Shown one piece after another: positions 11,542 through 21,890 of a stretch of DNA of 64,000 bases. The stretch is taken from the NCBI GenBank assembly GCA_002286715.1, contig NSJX01000004.1:570253-634252 (forward strand). Reading direction: 5' to 3'. Below the pieces are notes generated by a model that did no database searches, was not told the origin of the DNA, and saw only the letters and a program-made list of their open reading frames with translations. Every line of letters starts with the position of its first letter. Position 1 is the stretch's first letter. Source of the DNA: Dentipellis sp. KUC8613. Lineage: Eukaryota; Basidiomycota; Agaricomycetes; Russulales; Hericiaceae. The position numbers were made by a program, and so were the translations under genes.

Positions 11542-13857
11542 TCAGCTGAGCGGCAGCCCGCACACCTCGCAGTCCGTTCCGCCATGTGAGTTCTCGAACG
11601 TACAGTGCGGGCAAACACGGGTGCCCGACGCGCCTCCGCCGCCGCCGCCGGTTGCACCGACTGTGTGCGGCTCGTCGAACAGCTCTGGAGGGATGTCCTC
11701 GTCCATGAGATGCGATGACGCGCCTGTGGAGGGAGCGGGCTGCGAGGGTCTCGCGGGAGCTACGCGTGGCGTTAACATGGCACACTATGTAGGAAAGGAA
11801 ATGTGAACGTACCACTCTCGCGTGCGAACGTGATGAGCGTCTGCCAGCTGTCCGAATGAATCAGGGGATCGAGCACCGCCGGATCATCGATGCTCGGAGC
11901 GGAAGCCACCTGCGCGAGGGTCTTCATGTCCGCCTGCAGCCGCCGCCTTCAGCACGCCATACAGTGGGTGGATAGAGAAAGACCTACTCCGGAGAATAAC
12001 CCAGACGTCCCGAGGAACGCGACGAGATGCCAGTCGCTGAGCCATTTGATGAGGTTCATCCGCCGCACGACGTTGGTGTCGTGGCGGCTGTCCTGCACCT
12101 CGGGCGCATGCAGCGAGTTGAGCGTCGCGAGCACGGACTCGATGCGCTGATCCTCCAGGCCGGGCCGGTTCTCGATCGGGAACGCCGTCGATTGGAAGAT
12201 GGGCGACGGATTTTGCGGGAATCCATGCGTAACCTAAGACGACTGTGAGCAAATCATGTGCAGATGTTTCGCAAGAGATGGCTCACATTGACAAGCAGGT
12301 ACTCGACGGGGAAGGCGGGCTTCGCGCTCTTCTTCACGTCGAAGTTGTACTCATTCCGGTAGCGGAAGAACACGTCTGGGACGTATCGCGCGTTGCTTCC
12401 GTCTTCGCCGCTCGACTCCTCTTTGACGCGCATGATCCCCGGATCGACACTCGCCTCAATCATATCAGCCTGCACCATACCGACTGCCTGTTCCGACACT
12501 TGGTACGCCGAGATGTCAATGGCGCCGTCTGCGGTGCCCGTGAGCACCGCCGTGACAAGGCGCGATGCGAATTTCCCAGTAGGGGAAGACTTGGAGGGCG
12601 TCGGGTTCGCCGCCTGCACGTGCGCGGCGAAGATGATCTCGAGCGAAGACAGGAAGAATGAATTGGCGTGGCGCTTGTAGACGTTCTTCGTGCGGTCGTC
12701 AGGCGTAGGGTCGAGATCAGTGAAGACATAGCCAACAATGGTGAGAGGCGACGAGCAGTTCTTTGCCAGCTCCCTGATGCGGGGCTCGTCCTCCCAAGGT
12801 AAGCCCAGAGTCAGGCCGTCAAGCTCGCCTTCTTGCGGCGGTTCGTGAATGGCTTCGACAACGGCCTTGATGCCCATTGGCACCTTGTCGTAAGGCTCGT
12901 ATCGGCCAATAAGCCATCCGAAGCGTTGGAGACCCGTCGCTCTCCACGCCTGCAGGAACCGGTCCACAATCTCCATCGAGGCGATCTCCAGGTGGTCCAC
13001 CATCCTGAATGGTTGACTTTGCAGGGTTATCGCAGACGGCTGACATGCCGTGCAGATTCCCGCCGGCCAGTTAGGGTGACCGCCGGTGGGACAAGGAATC
13101 TGCACCTTATAGTCGGGCTGCGAGAGAGGCGGCAAGGAGGCAGCAGCAGAAGATGAGGTTTTAGGAAGCAGCTTGCGAAGGTATGCGTGGTATGAGAGGT
13201 GCTTTATGTTGTGCTCTTGATGGTATGAGGCCTCGTACGGCTCGAGGGGCATACAGTGGTCGCACATGCCGTTGGGCCCATGCTTGCAGAAGGTGGGGTC
13301 ACGGTTCCGAGGTATCTTACCATCCTGTGTTCTCCAATACTGGTCTACCGGATCCTCTTCTACTGTTTCCCAAACTCGAGCCGTCGGCGCTTTGCTGAGT
13401 GCAGATGGCGCAGGTGCGGCGGCAGGCTTGGCCGCCTCCTGAGAAGTGCTCGCAGATGGCCGCTGCTGGTACGAAACGAAGATGAGGTCTCCATGTCTTC
13501 ATAATATGTCAGATTCTGTCATGATTCATTAGAATGTGGCACGCACTTGAGTCCCAGCACTTGCAGACTGCGTCCCGCAAGCGACGAGACGAGGGTTTCA
13601 TTGCCTCTGGGCTGATTGGAGATCGCAAGGGTCGATGGGTCCGCATCAACAGTAGTTTCTAGTATCTATGCAAGGATTCAAGTCTGGTTTTTATAGATGC
13701 TTTCCGCGAAACGCGTACCTTTGACACCAGCTCGGAGATGTCACTTGTAGGCTGGACCTCGAAGCGAAAGTTGCCGTCTCTAGATCGTATTCTGACTAAC
13801 TGTGTTCATGGATGTGTTAGAGAAATAAATCAAAAATACAGTTCAAGGTCGCACCAT
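11542..13857 (-). CDS. NPL4: NPL4, Cdc48-Ufd1 ubiquitin-segregase cofactor
   Basis: Npl4 pairs with Ufd1 to bring ubiquitinated proteins to the Cdc48 ATPase in ER-associated degradation and chromatin extraction. The order of domains is complete: an N-terminal ubiquitin-like region (RSRDGNFRFEVQPTSDISEL, later SYQQRP), a zinc finger (CKHGPNGMCDHCMPLEPYEASY), the Npl4 core (FGWLIGRYEPYDKVPMGIKA) and a C-terminal RanBP2-type finger VCPHCTFENSHGGTDCEVC with the ubiquitin-binding Thr-Phe pair. The exon at 12254-13267 is long and open. The start codon appears to be an exon of its own: ATG at 13855-13857 is followed at once by a gtgcga donor, and the next exon begins TTAGTCAGA (LVRIRSRDG) in phase 0, giving MLVRIRSRDG as in other Npl4 proteins. 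Confidence 0.93.
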
Positions 13858-13929
13858 GGCAAGAGAAGTGCAAGGATGTGGTCAAGACAAAAGAGCAGTA
13901 AGAGCGCTAGCAAGTGGCGGCTGCAGGTG

Positions 13930-14142
13930 ACGCGTCTCGAGTCGATATGCGACGCGTCATAGAGGCTCTGCTGAGTCAGCACCGCAAAGAGCAGGTCGTG
14001 CCAACCTGGCGGGAATTCGGAATTGTGTCCATGAATTCGGAATTCCCTCTCGTTTCTTGATTCCGAGGCAGATACGCGAAGGTGGCTCTTAGGTCGCCGA
14101 CGGCAGCGACGCGTCGTGGATTGAGGGTGGACGCGAACGCGT
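13930..14142. promoter_or_regulatory. cluster of four ACGCGT (MCB-like) sites
   Basis: ACGCGT occurs at 13930-13935, 13952-13957, 14109-14114 and 14137-14142, with several partial GACGCG copies between. The hexamer is the core bound by the MBF G1/S factor in yeasts. Whether it acts that way on NPL4 or the bZIP gene here is inference. Confidence 0.45.
14011..14047. repeat. imperfect inverted repeat in promoter
   Basis: Arms gggaattcggaatt and aattcggaattccc flank a 9-bp spacer. They pair with two mismatches and also form a direct repeat of aattcggaatt. It could be a palindromic factor site or a minor hairpin. Confidence 0.5.
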
Positions 14143-14519
14143 CTGAAGAAAGACGGACGCGGCAAACGCGGTTGCAGACGCGCTTTCCCTCCGGGTTTTA
14201 CCTGTAGCAGTACCTTGCTACCGCATGCGAACGCCCCCTCTCCTCCCGCCGTTGATTTCATAAAGAGTGCGCCAAGGTTCCAGAAAGTGACGTGCGTCCC
14301 TTTGTGCGCGAGGACATTGCAACTGGGGACGGAGGTCAGGGGAACCCAGGTGTGTGGCTGTGATTGCCATAACGCGCGAGGATGGCTGTCGCAATCTGGT
14401 GTCTTTATTGCGAATCGACCATTATACAGATCACCACGCAGTACGATTATCGCCTCCGGCCATGCAGCATCACTGCAGTACCTTCGATGCTTTAAGCTTC
14501 TTTCTTACGTTCGCCTGCC

Positions 14520-15676
14520 ATGCTCACGCTAAAGAGCGAGCCCTTGGTCGGCGAAGAAGCCCTCCTTGCCTCCTTCGACCCTGCAAACGTTCAGGCAGAG
14601 CTCGACTTTTGGGAGCATCTTGACTTTTCTTTCGACATGGACCAGGACCAACGCTCATCTCGCTCCGGTGCCAGCAGCAGCGGCCGAGGTGCGAGCTCGT
14701 CGCGAGCGCGTTCCGTGAGCACATCTTCGGCTGGTCCAAGCAGGGTGAGTTCTTGTCAACTTGACGCCTTGGCTAGTTCGCGCGCTAAGTCGACAGTACA
14801 CCCAGGCAGGAGCCCAGGGCCACGGTGGCGGTCAGCCCCCAATTATGCCAACGCACCCTGGCCAAGCTGGATTGCCCACCGGGAATCCTGCTGAGAGCTA
14901 CGAGGCTTTGACGCGCGCTTTGCGGGCGCTGCAAGAGGCATACCCGTACCTCCCGCCCCACCCTGGCTTCCCGCCATTGAACCAGCAGGAGCAGACGCAA
15001 TACCCACAACAAATGCCGCAACATCAGCAGCAGATGTATAACCAGTTCCCCTGGCCGCCACAGTCGACACCTACCTCGATGCATCCCCCACAGTCCGTCC
15101 AACACCAGCACTTTTCCTCCTCCCTCCCACCGTTTCCGTTCGCGATGGGGAATCAATTCTCCCCACCACCTCCCCCACCGCAGATTAATACTCAAGTACC
15201 GCTTGCACAGTCATCGTTCTCAGCTGCACCATCGACTGTTGAGACTCCTGCGTCAGCGGAAGCTTCTGCAGGTAGCTCAACGACGGGCGGCGGCGCAGAG
15301 TCGGAGCAGAGCCTGGCGGAAGAGAAACGGAGAAGAAACACTGCCGCATCAGGTAACTGGTTTTCCCTTCGTCGGTAGACTGCATAATTCACCCGCACCT
15401 TCAGCCCGTTTTAGAGTCAAAAAGAAGCAGAAGTCCCTCAATTTAGAGCGTACCGTGTCCGACCTGACCGGAAGAGTGGACGAGCTTGAGCAAGAGGCGG
15501 CTGATCTGCGTCGGGAAAATGGTTGGTTGAAGGAGATCGTGATGCTGAAAAGCAGGAAAAATAGCGGGGAACTATTCCAGGATCAGGCCCCTTCTACGGA
15601 CGACGGCGGGGAAGACGAAGACGGCGATACTGACAAGCCTGAGGACAAGGGCGAAGGAAGTAGTAAAGCGACATAA
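14520..15676 (+). CDS. bZIP transcription factor of the Cys3/MetR type
   Basis: Three exons encode an Ala/Ser- and Gln/Pro-rich protein of about 350 residues ending in a bZIP. The basic region is EEKRRRNTAASARFRVKKKQ, split by an intron inside the ASA triplet block, and it carries the N-x2-A-A-x-x-R core. The leucine zipper follows (LERTVSDLTGRVDELEQEAA, then LRRENGWLKEIVMLK). The RNTAASARFR form and the NGWLK ending are characteristic of the fungal sulfur regulators Cys-3 and MetR, so control of sulfur assimilation is the likely role. The middle is low complexity (QQMPQHQQQMYNQFPWPP, then SPPPPPPQIN) and probably activating. The tail is acidic (DDGGEDEDGDTDKPEDKGEG). Start at the only early ATG in frame. 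Confidence 0.8.
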
Positions 15677-15870
15677 TGGGAAGGGAACGGGGTACACTCA
15701 CATTCACGAATATCACTTGCGGATATCCATAGTTCTGTAGCTGTTGCATATATCTCTAGGACATGTACTTGCATCCAAGTAACACACTGTATTCCTTCCT
15801 TCAGCACAGCCACGTGCTGTAACTTATAGCCGGCGCTTCGCGGACGAATGTTTCCCACGCTCGTGTAACG

Positions 15871-16311
15871 ATGTCATTTGGACGACCACCTTCAATATCG
15901 ACGGGTTTCCAGGTCGCGCCCCCAGATCGCGGCTCGTTTCCCCTGGATCATTATGGTGAGCATGGCATATTGTCGTGTAACGTTCTGCTAAGTTGACTGT
16001 TCCTGCAGCGGAGTGTAAAGAAGCCATGAAGGCGTACCTCAAGTGCATGGACAAGAATTCCAGCACGTCGACCGAATGCCGCCACCTGGGACGAGACTAC
16101 CTGAATTGCAGGATGAACAAGTAAATCTGTTGTCATATCTATTTGTGGTGTACTAATGTTGTACAGGGGTCTCATGGACCGCGATGAATGGAAGAACCTT
16201 GGGTTGTCAAACCTCAAGAACGACACCCCCGCAAAGGATGAAGTCGACGCAAAGACCAGCCCCAGCCCCTCAAAGGCTGAGTCCAGTACCAAGGCAAAGC
16301 CGACCTCATAG
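15871..16311 (+). CDS. COX19: COX19, CHCH-domain cytochrome c oxidase assembly factor
   Basis: Cox19 is a small twin CX9C protein of the mitochondrial intermembrane space involved in copper delivery to cytochrome oxidase. Exon 1 (15871-15955) gives MSFGRPPSISTGFQVAPPDR and the hallmark GSFPLDHY. Exon 2 holds the twin motif: AECKEAMKAYLKCMDK and TECRHLGRDYLNCRMNK, that is C-x9-C twice. Exon 3 continues GLMDRDEWKNLGL, again typical, followed by a Ser/Lys-rich tail (SPSPSKAESSTKAKPTS). The length of about 105 residues suits the family. Both introns are in the expected 55-60 nt range. Confidence 0.95.
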
Positions 16312-16547
16312 CCTCGAAGCACCCTCCATACGTGCCATGACCGGAAATTACTCCCCACTCTTCCCGCGACGCACTAAATCTTTGCGATACCAATTTTCTC
16401 AAGTCACAGAGGCCTTATCACGTCTATTTGAATCTCGTCATCTACTACAGATATTATTGTACATTCCTGAGATCATGGAACCTAATGGAGCAGCTGTTCT
16501 ACATGAACGTCGCGCATGGCGCCACAGCACGCCAGACCATGCCGTCT

Positions 16548-18087
16548 TCACGACTGAATCACTCTCTTCGCCAGCACAGGCGAGCCCTCCTTCAATCGAC
16601 TCCAATCGTGGGCATCGATGCATGCCTGGCGTGATAGAAGGACAGCTGGCGCTGTTCGTTTCCGCATCTCGGCCTCCTGCTCTTCCAGCTCTTCCTCCAG
16701 CCTCGAGGGATCATTCCAGCAGCGTTGCAACATCATGTAGATCCGGTGTGCATCCATGATGCCATGATTTGCTGCTCTGTGGGAGCACAAGGTCAATAAC
16801 GCTAGTTCTCCGAGGACGGGGCGCCCCCGGACCAATCACTCACTCGCCACGGTACATTGTCATGGCGTGCGCTGCGTCCCCAATGAGAGTCACTCGCCCT
16901 CTACCCTCCCACTCTAGGCACGGCCAATCCTGAATGTTGTCCGTGAGCAATGATTTATTGCAGCCTAGGCCCGGAAAACTCACGGCTAACTTCACCTCCG
17001 TCACATGCGTTCCTTCTGGAATGTCCAGGATGACCGATCTCATCGGCTCGGCCAGCGCCGCACCTCGACGCTTCATGTTCGCGAGCCTTTCCTCGCTGCT
17101 GGACTTCACCTCATCGGCCGGCGACTTCACTGGCCACGATACGTTTACCTGTATGGTGTAGTGGTCCCCACCGTTGGTAGCTGGCACGTCAAGAATAGAA
17201 AACCCTATCGACGCGGCCTGCGTGAATATGCGCGAGCCATGCTGACATTGAGCAGGGGCAGAACCCACACCAAGTACTCACACAAATAGTCGTTTGTTTC
17301 TGGATTTGTCCCTTGGAACAAAAGCGGGTCGATCTTACGAAGCGGCGACACTGCTTCCTCCGAAACTTCGTAGGAGACACCGGTGAAGCGAATAGGCAGT
17401 TGCTGCAGTTGGTGAGTTTCTGGGCAAAGTTGTTTGCGCACATTCGAGTTTGACCCATCGGCACCGATAAGCAGCGATCCCTTGACGGAACTTCCGTCCG
17501 CGAAATGGGCAGCAACGCCATCGGGCAGGATTTCGAAGGAAGCGAATGTCTTCCCGAACTATATCGGTGATCAGCGTCGATCAGCGTCTGGGTTTCGCTG
17601 GTGGGGATGATGCGCTACCTGGATATCGATCCCCTGCATGAGCAGGCGTCGGAAGCTTTCGCGCTTCAGCCGCAAGCGACGACTGGGAGGGATCTTCCAA
17701 ACCGTCTCCCCCGTGAGCGTGTTCAGATAGAGAAAATTTCCCTTGTCAACCCTTCCTTGTTCAGGATCCACCTGAACGTCTAGGATCTTCTCGTGCAATT
17801 CCTCTGGTAATGTTTCGTACAGGGAGTCCAAGCACCAGTGAAGGGTGAGTCCCCTGCATCATTATCAGATTTGTTGAACCTTTTGTCAAGTTGTCGACTT
17901 GCCAGCCCTGGACTCGCGCTTCTGCATCCTTATCTCTCTCAAAGATAAGGAACGGTATTCCACGCTGTTGGTTCCAACCTATTGAGTCAGACACGACCTT
18001 TGCACGTTTGGTGGCACGAACCTTCTTCAAGCCCTGCGCCAACGTCAAACCCACGACTCCGGCACCAACGATAAGAATAGGCAACAT
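16548..18087 (-). CDS. FAD-dependent class A monooxygenase
   Basis: These flavoproteins hydroxylate aromatic or similar substrates with NAD(P)H and oxygen. The first exon starts MLPILIVGAGVVGLTLAQGL with the GxGxxG dinucleotide fold. A 57-nt intron that stays open in frame separates GLKK from RGIPFLIFERD. The second FAD motif is LLIGADGSNSNVRKQL and the third GRVTLIGDAAHAMT. After another intron the chain resumes RGEANHGIMDA. One exon junction is best read as NDYLWFSILDVPAT, using a gtgagt donor and a gatag acceptor. About 410 residues, so a short salicylate-hydroxylase-like form without a thioredoxin-like tail. The substrate cannot be told. It is transcribed in the same direction as the riboflavin-pathway deaminase next door. 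Confidence 0.85.
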
Positions 18088-18410
18088 GACGAAGCGGATG
18101 ATAGATGACAGCGCTTATTTAAGTAGATGGAGCTTCAGAACCGTATGTGATTCCTATCTCGACTGCTGGATTTCCCATCTGCTGCGAGGCGCCCCGTTAT
18201 GAGCTGTTTCAGATACATCATGAAGGCCAGGTCTGACCGCACGGGCGAACGGTTGGCAGAAATGTCTGCTTAGTATCATAAGAAGAAAATATCTCAGTGA
18301 CATGGATGTTATAATGCTCGACCCCAATATATATGTTAGGCGCTCATGAGAGAAGCATTCGGGCCGCGGATAGCACAATGATATTCTCCGTATTCCACCC
18401 ATGGGTATAA

Positions 18411-18996
18411 TCATACACTGTGGCCTCTTCTCGCGGCCTTCAAGCAGTCGTCTTCGAGCCCCTTCACCCATACAACTTCAATGCCTGCGTTCTTCAGCTT
18501 CTGGGCGCCTTCGCAGTTTACGAAGTCATCGGGCTCGCCCACACCGATGAAGCACCTACGAACACCTGCCGCAATCAAGGCATCCGCGCATGGGGCCAAA
18601 CCCGACGTGCGGATGGAGCACGGCTCGAGTGTGGTGTAGACATCTGTGTGGTGCAGCAGGTCGTCCAACGTATATGAGGGATGCGCTGCAGGGGAGTACA
18701 GGGCAGCGAGTTCCTCGGCCGACAGCTTGCGAGCCTTCTCCAATGCGTTAGCCTCTGCATGCGTGTTACCTGGCAATTCGCGAGAGTAGCCGGTGGAGAG
18801 GACCACGGGTGCGTCGGCGTCAGAGGGGAAGCGCGCGACGAGGACACAACCGACACAGAAGGCAGTGGGGGTAGGCTCGCATTTCGCGGCCTCATCGAGA
18901 GCAATCCGCAGGTATTTTGTGTGTTCTGCGAGGGCTGGAGAGAGGGTCAGTTCGCAAGGAGGAGGAGGGCAGGAGGATCGACCGACCAAGGTCCAT
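18411..18996 (-). CDS. riboflavin-pathway (RibD/Rib2-type) deaminase
   Basis: Members deaminate the pyrimidine intermediate made early in riboflavin synthesis. The zinc-binding motifs of the cytidine-deaminase fold are clear: GNTHAEANALEKA with HAE, and EPCSIRTSGLAPCADALIAA with the paired PC residues. Exon 1 is only MDLA: ATG at 18996 is followed by an intron, then LAEHTKYLRIALDEAAK. The protein is about 175 residues and holds only the deaminase domain, without the reductase or pseudouridine-synthase parts seen in some homologues. A tRNA or dCMP deaminase is less likely because of the HAEANAL and C-terminal GVGEPDDFVNCEG patterns. Confidence 0.75.
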
Positions 18997-19129
18997 GGCG
19001 GGCGGGGGCAAGGCTCGACCGCGAGACCGGGGAGGATCGGGAAGTGTCGGTGGGAAACTCCGCGCCAATTGGGTTGCCAACAATTCCTCCGACCCGCCCT
19101 CATCCTTGCCCTCGTCACCGTCGCCTGCA
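18997..19129. promoter_or_regulatory. short bidirectional promoter, deaminase / Rieske
   Basis: The two start codons, facing outwards, are only 133 bp apart, so both genes must share this promoter region. Confidence 0.6.
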
Positions 19130-20204
19130 ATGGCCACCATCCAAGCCGCGAAAAAGTACGCTACCCTCCCCCCGACCGTGCGCGCACGCGCCTCGGGCGT
19201 GCCCAGCGCTCCCTCCCTTAACCTCGCCGCCCGTGCTCTCTCCTCTGGCCACGGCCACGGTGAGGCCGGTTCCAGGTCGGACCGTCCTGCCAAGTTTGCT
19301 GGCGGCGTGCAGGTTACCTCTAGCGGCCTTCTCAACAAGTCGTACTCTACCAGTGAGCCCTTTTCTGAGAGCTGTTCGTGTGACGTGTGTTGAGCATGCG
19401 GTCGCGTCGATTTTTTATGCAGTCCCGGCTACTGGCCTCTTCCAGCAGCGTCTCATCCACACCTCGGTCCCGGCTCGCGATGCGCCCCAGGTCCCCGACT
19501 TCACTCCCTACATCGCCCCCAACGAAAACTCCAACCGCGCTCTGTCGTATTTCATGATTGGCTCTATGGGCGTCTTGACCGCCTCAGTTGCTCAGTCCAC
19601 CGTCTCCGAATTCCTCAGAACCATGTCCGCCTCCGCTGATGTCCTTGCCCTCGCCAAAGTCGAGGTCGAACTCGCGAGCATTCCCGAGGGCAAGAACGTC
19701 ATCATCAAATGGCGCGGCAAGCCCGTCTTCATTCGTCACCGTACGCAGGACGAAATCGCGGAGGCTCGCTCCGTCGACTGGAAGACGTTCCGTGACCCCC
19801 AGTCCGATGAGGACCGTGTCAAGAAGCCCGAGTGGCTTGTCATGCTCGGCGTCTGCACGCATTTGGGATGCGTGCCCATTGGCGAGGCCGGTGATTACGG
19901 AGGCTGGTGCGTATACCTGTCTGGCGCTGCTACTTATCCGTACACTAATTAATGTGCACATCAGGTTCTGCCCCTGCCACGGTTCCCACTACGACATTTG
20001 TGCGTACAGTCTCAGATCCCACTCTTGTTACTACTTTGTTGACACGTTTGCTTCGCAGCCGGTCGTGCCCGCAAGGGTCCTGCACCTGTAAGTGACCATG
20101 ATTATACCCTCTGAAACTGCGTATCTGACCGACTATCTTAGCTGAACCTCGAGATTCCCTCCTACGACTTCAACGAGGCGGAGGGCAAGCTCGTCGTTGG
20201 TTGA
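19130..20204 (+). CDS. RIP1: Rieske iron-sulfur subunit of the cytochrome bc1 complex
   Basis: This is the 2Fe-2S subunit of respiratory complex III in the mitochondrial inner membrane. The first exon gives a basic, Ala/Ser-rich presequence (MATIQAAKKYATLPPTVRAR). Next come the hinge and membrane segment (ALSYFMIGSMGVLTASVAQS) and the soluble domain with CTHLGCVPIGEAGDYGGW and, after an intron, [20 protein letters not shown]: both Cys-His pairs of the cluster are present. The last exon, LNLEIPSYDFNEAEGKLVVG, is the usual ending. Five exons; the intron splitting the two cluster motifs falls after GGW. Orthology is certain by motif content. Confidence 0.95.
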
Positions 20205-20678
20205 AGAGTCTTCGCAAGATGGGTCTCGCGTGCAGCCGTCCATAGACGTTGGTTCAGACGCGACATGGATGTATCGGCTCATACCTGGAATAGATAGCAC
20301 TATAGCCTATTTGTGGTTTGCCAAAGTTTAATTGCAGGTTATCGGTCTTCGTACGCTGGGTCCTCGCTTGCGACGGCAAGTGAACTTTAACGTTGTTGTT
20401 CTTGTCAAGATGTGAAAGCCGAGACGCCGTTCAGTGTTTACAACATATGCTGACGCCAACAGTCATCCACAATATGTGAGACTTTCTGATGAGTATTATG
20501 GCCCCAAGTGTACAATACACTATTTTGGCTTGTGTGTGTCCGTTTTTCGATATTATATGTTATGTGTACCTGACTCCACTGTAAATTAGGACTTTGCTCG
20601 TCACATGTTTATGACTCCTGCCGACGCTGGCCGTCCACAGACAAACACTCGGTCGTGAACTTCACTTGAAGGCTATGC
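20205..20678. other. intergenic region
   Basis: 3' flank of the Rieske gene followed by sequence with no supported gene. Upstream exons of the dead methyltransferase that follows are not recognisable here. Confidence 0.5.
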
Positions 20679-21134
20679 CCCAGCGTTCAACTTCACGCAT
20701 CATGGACGAGGATGAATATGTCAAGAACGCGGGGGTCTTCCTACCCCGTGGCACCTTGAACGGCTAGGCAGACCAACGCTACGTCAAGATCTTGCGCAGC
20801 CTACGTGCGGCGCTCATATCGTACGCTTGCAAGGGGACGCAGATGACATACCTAGCGTCGCGAAGTCGCTTACCATCCCCGCGCCTTTGTCGCCAGCTGG
20901 TAAATGCAAATGCCACGTCGTACAGGGGTGATTTCGCCGTGTGCTCAGACTCGCTCTGTATTTTCCTAATCGAAACATTGACTTGAATAATGTGACAGGT
21001 GATGACCCTGCTCAATGGCCCAGAGCGCACCGCGACGCACCTGCGCGACTTCCTGGCCAATACAAGCCGAGTGCTTGTTGGAGTGCACTGCGGAAACAGC
21101 TTTGGGCCCATCCCGGTTGGAATCCAAGGATCTG
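20679..21134 (+). pseudogene. O-methyltransferase remnant
   Basis: Only the catalytic end of the neighbouring O-methyltransferase family survives. From 20702 the frame reads MDEDEYVKNAGVFLPRGTLN and then hits a stop where intact copies have the catalytic His-Asp-Trp; the Trp codon TGG is TAG and the His is Asn. Reading continues as ADQRYVKILRSLRAAL, then a deletion of the RLLVVDNI stretch, then ISYACKG. After an unrelated or decayed part, VMTLLNGPERTATHLRDFL matches the last exon. N-terminal and SAM-binding exons are gone. It lies in the same direction as copy A and is probably a decayed tandem duplicate. Confidence 0.85.
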
Positions 21135-21890
21135 AAAGTGGGATGGGGCGTTTCTCCCTAGCCGTGCATCGCGGAGAATAAGCAAGCAAGGACCCGGAGT
21201 AACTCTATGATGCTTTGACACTGATAGAATATGCTTTCGACGGCTATTCGCAGTTTATCTGAGTAGCTTTAAGCTGCTTTCGATGCTGTCTCGACCAGGA
21301 TATGGACCACAATAAATTGACAATTTAGCGGATGTTCGTACACGCTTTTTGCAAGCCTCATCTGACAACGACAGGGTCAACCAGCCCTCCACGAACAGCC
21401 CGGGATTTATCAGCTTGGACGAACGCTGGCAGGGTAGGATTCTGATTGCGCCGCTACTATAGCTGGCCTTCACCCTGGCGCCGAGCCAGACAACGACCTG
21501 TCTTTTCAATTCAAACTCGTTCTTGTGAGTTTTCGTATCCCAAAACGCTGAAGCCCTTCCTCGATCGGCTGACATGTCGCTGCTGAGTGCTTTCAAGATG
21601 TTGGGGTACAATGTCCTTCGTTCAGGGACGCGTGTATTGATACTGTCGATGAGGGTTGATGGCGCTGGCGCTCCTTAGGTCAGTTGATTGAAGTTCTATG
21701 CTACGCAGGAAGTGGGTCCATATCTTATCATGGGCGTCACCGTAAGAGGCCAGCGTACTATATATACGTGGTCGAGAGGGGGGGTGAAATGCAGCGCTTG
21801 GAAAAGCCTCCAAACAATCGTCCGGTCTGCCCTCTGCAATACCAGACCAGCAAAATATTCATTCACCACTATTTCACGCCACGAGATACC
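21135..21890. other. intergenic region and copy A promoter
   Basis: No supported gene. The right part carries the TATA box of copy A. Small open frames on both strands have no recognisable content. Confidence 0.5.
21759..21766 (+). promoter_or_regulatory. TATA box of O-methyltransferase A
   Basis: TATATATA lies about 125 bp upstream of the split start codon. Equivalent boxes precede the other three full-length copies. Confidence 0.5.

Larger units (their letters stand above)
13858..14519. other. divergent NPL4 / bZIP promoter region
   Basis: Two divergent genes share this 660-bp stretch. It holds four ACGCGT sites and an imperfect inverted repeat, listed separately. A minus-strand open frame (13830-14261) runs through it but matches no family and I do not accept it. 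Confidence 0.6.

Noticed and set aside
13830..14261. 143-residue minus-strand open frame upstream of NPL4
   Set aside because: It overlaps the NPL4 first exon and promoter in another frame, is Arg/Leu-rich and resembles nothing.
16755..16764. ATGATGCCAT, a match to the Cys3 binding consensus
   Set aside because: It lies inside the coding sequence of the monooxygenase (GIMDAHR), not in a promoter, so it is probably coincidence.
18681..19952. 423-residue plus-strand open frame covering the deaminase and part of the Rieske gene
   Set aside because: Its first half is antisense to the deaminase exons and it reads through an intron before entering the real Rieske frame.
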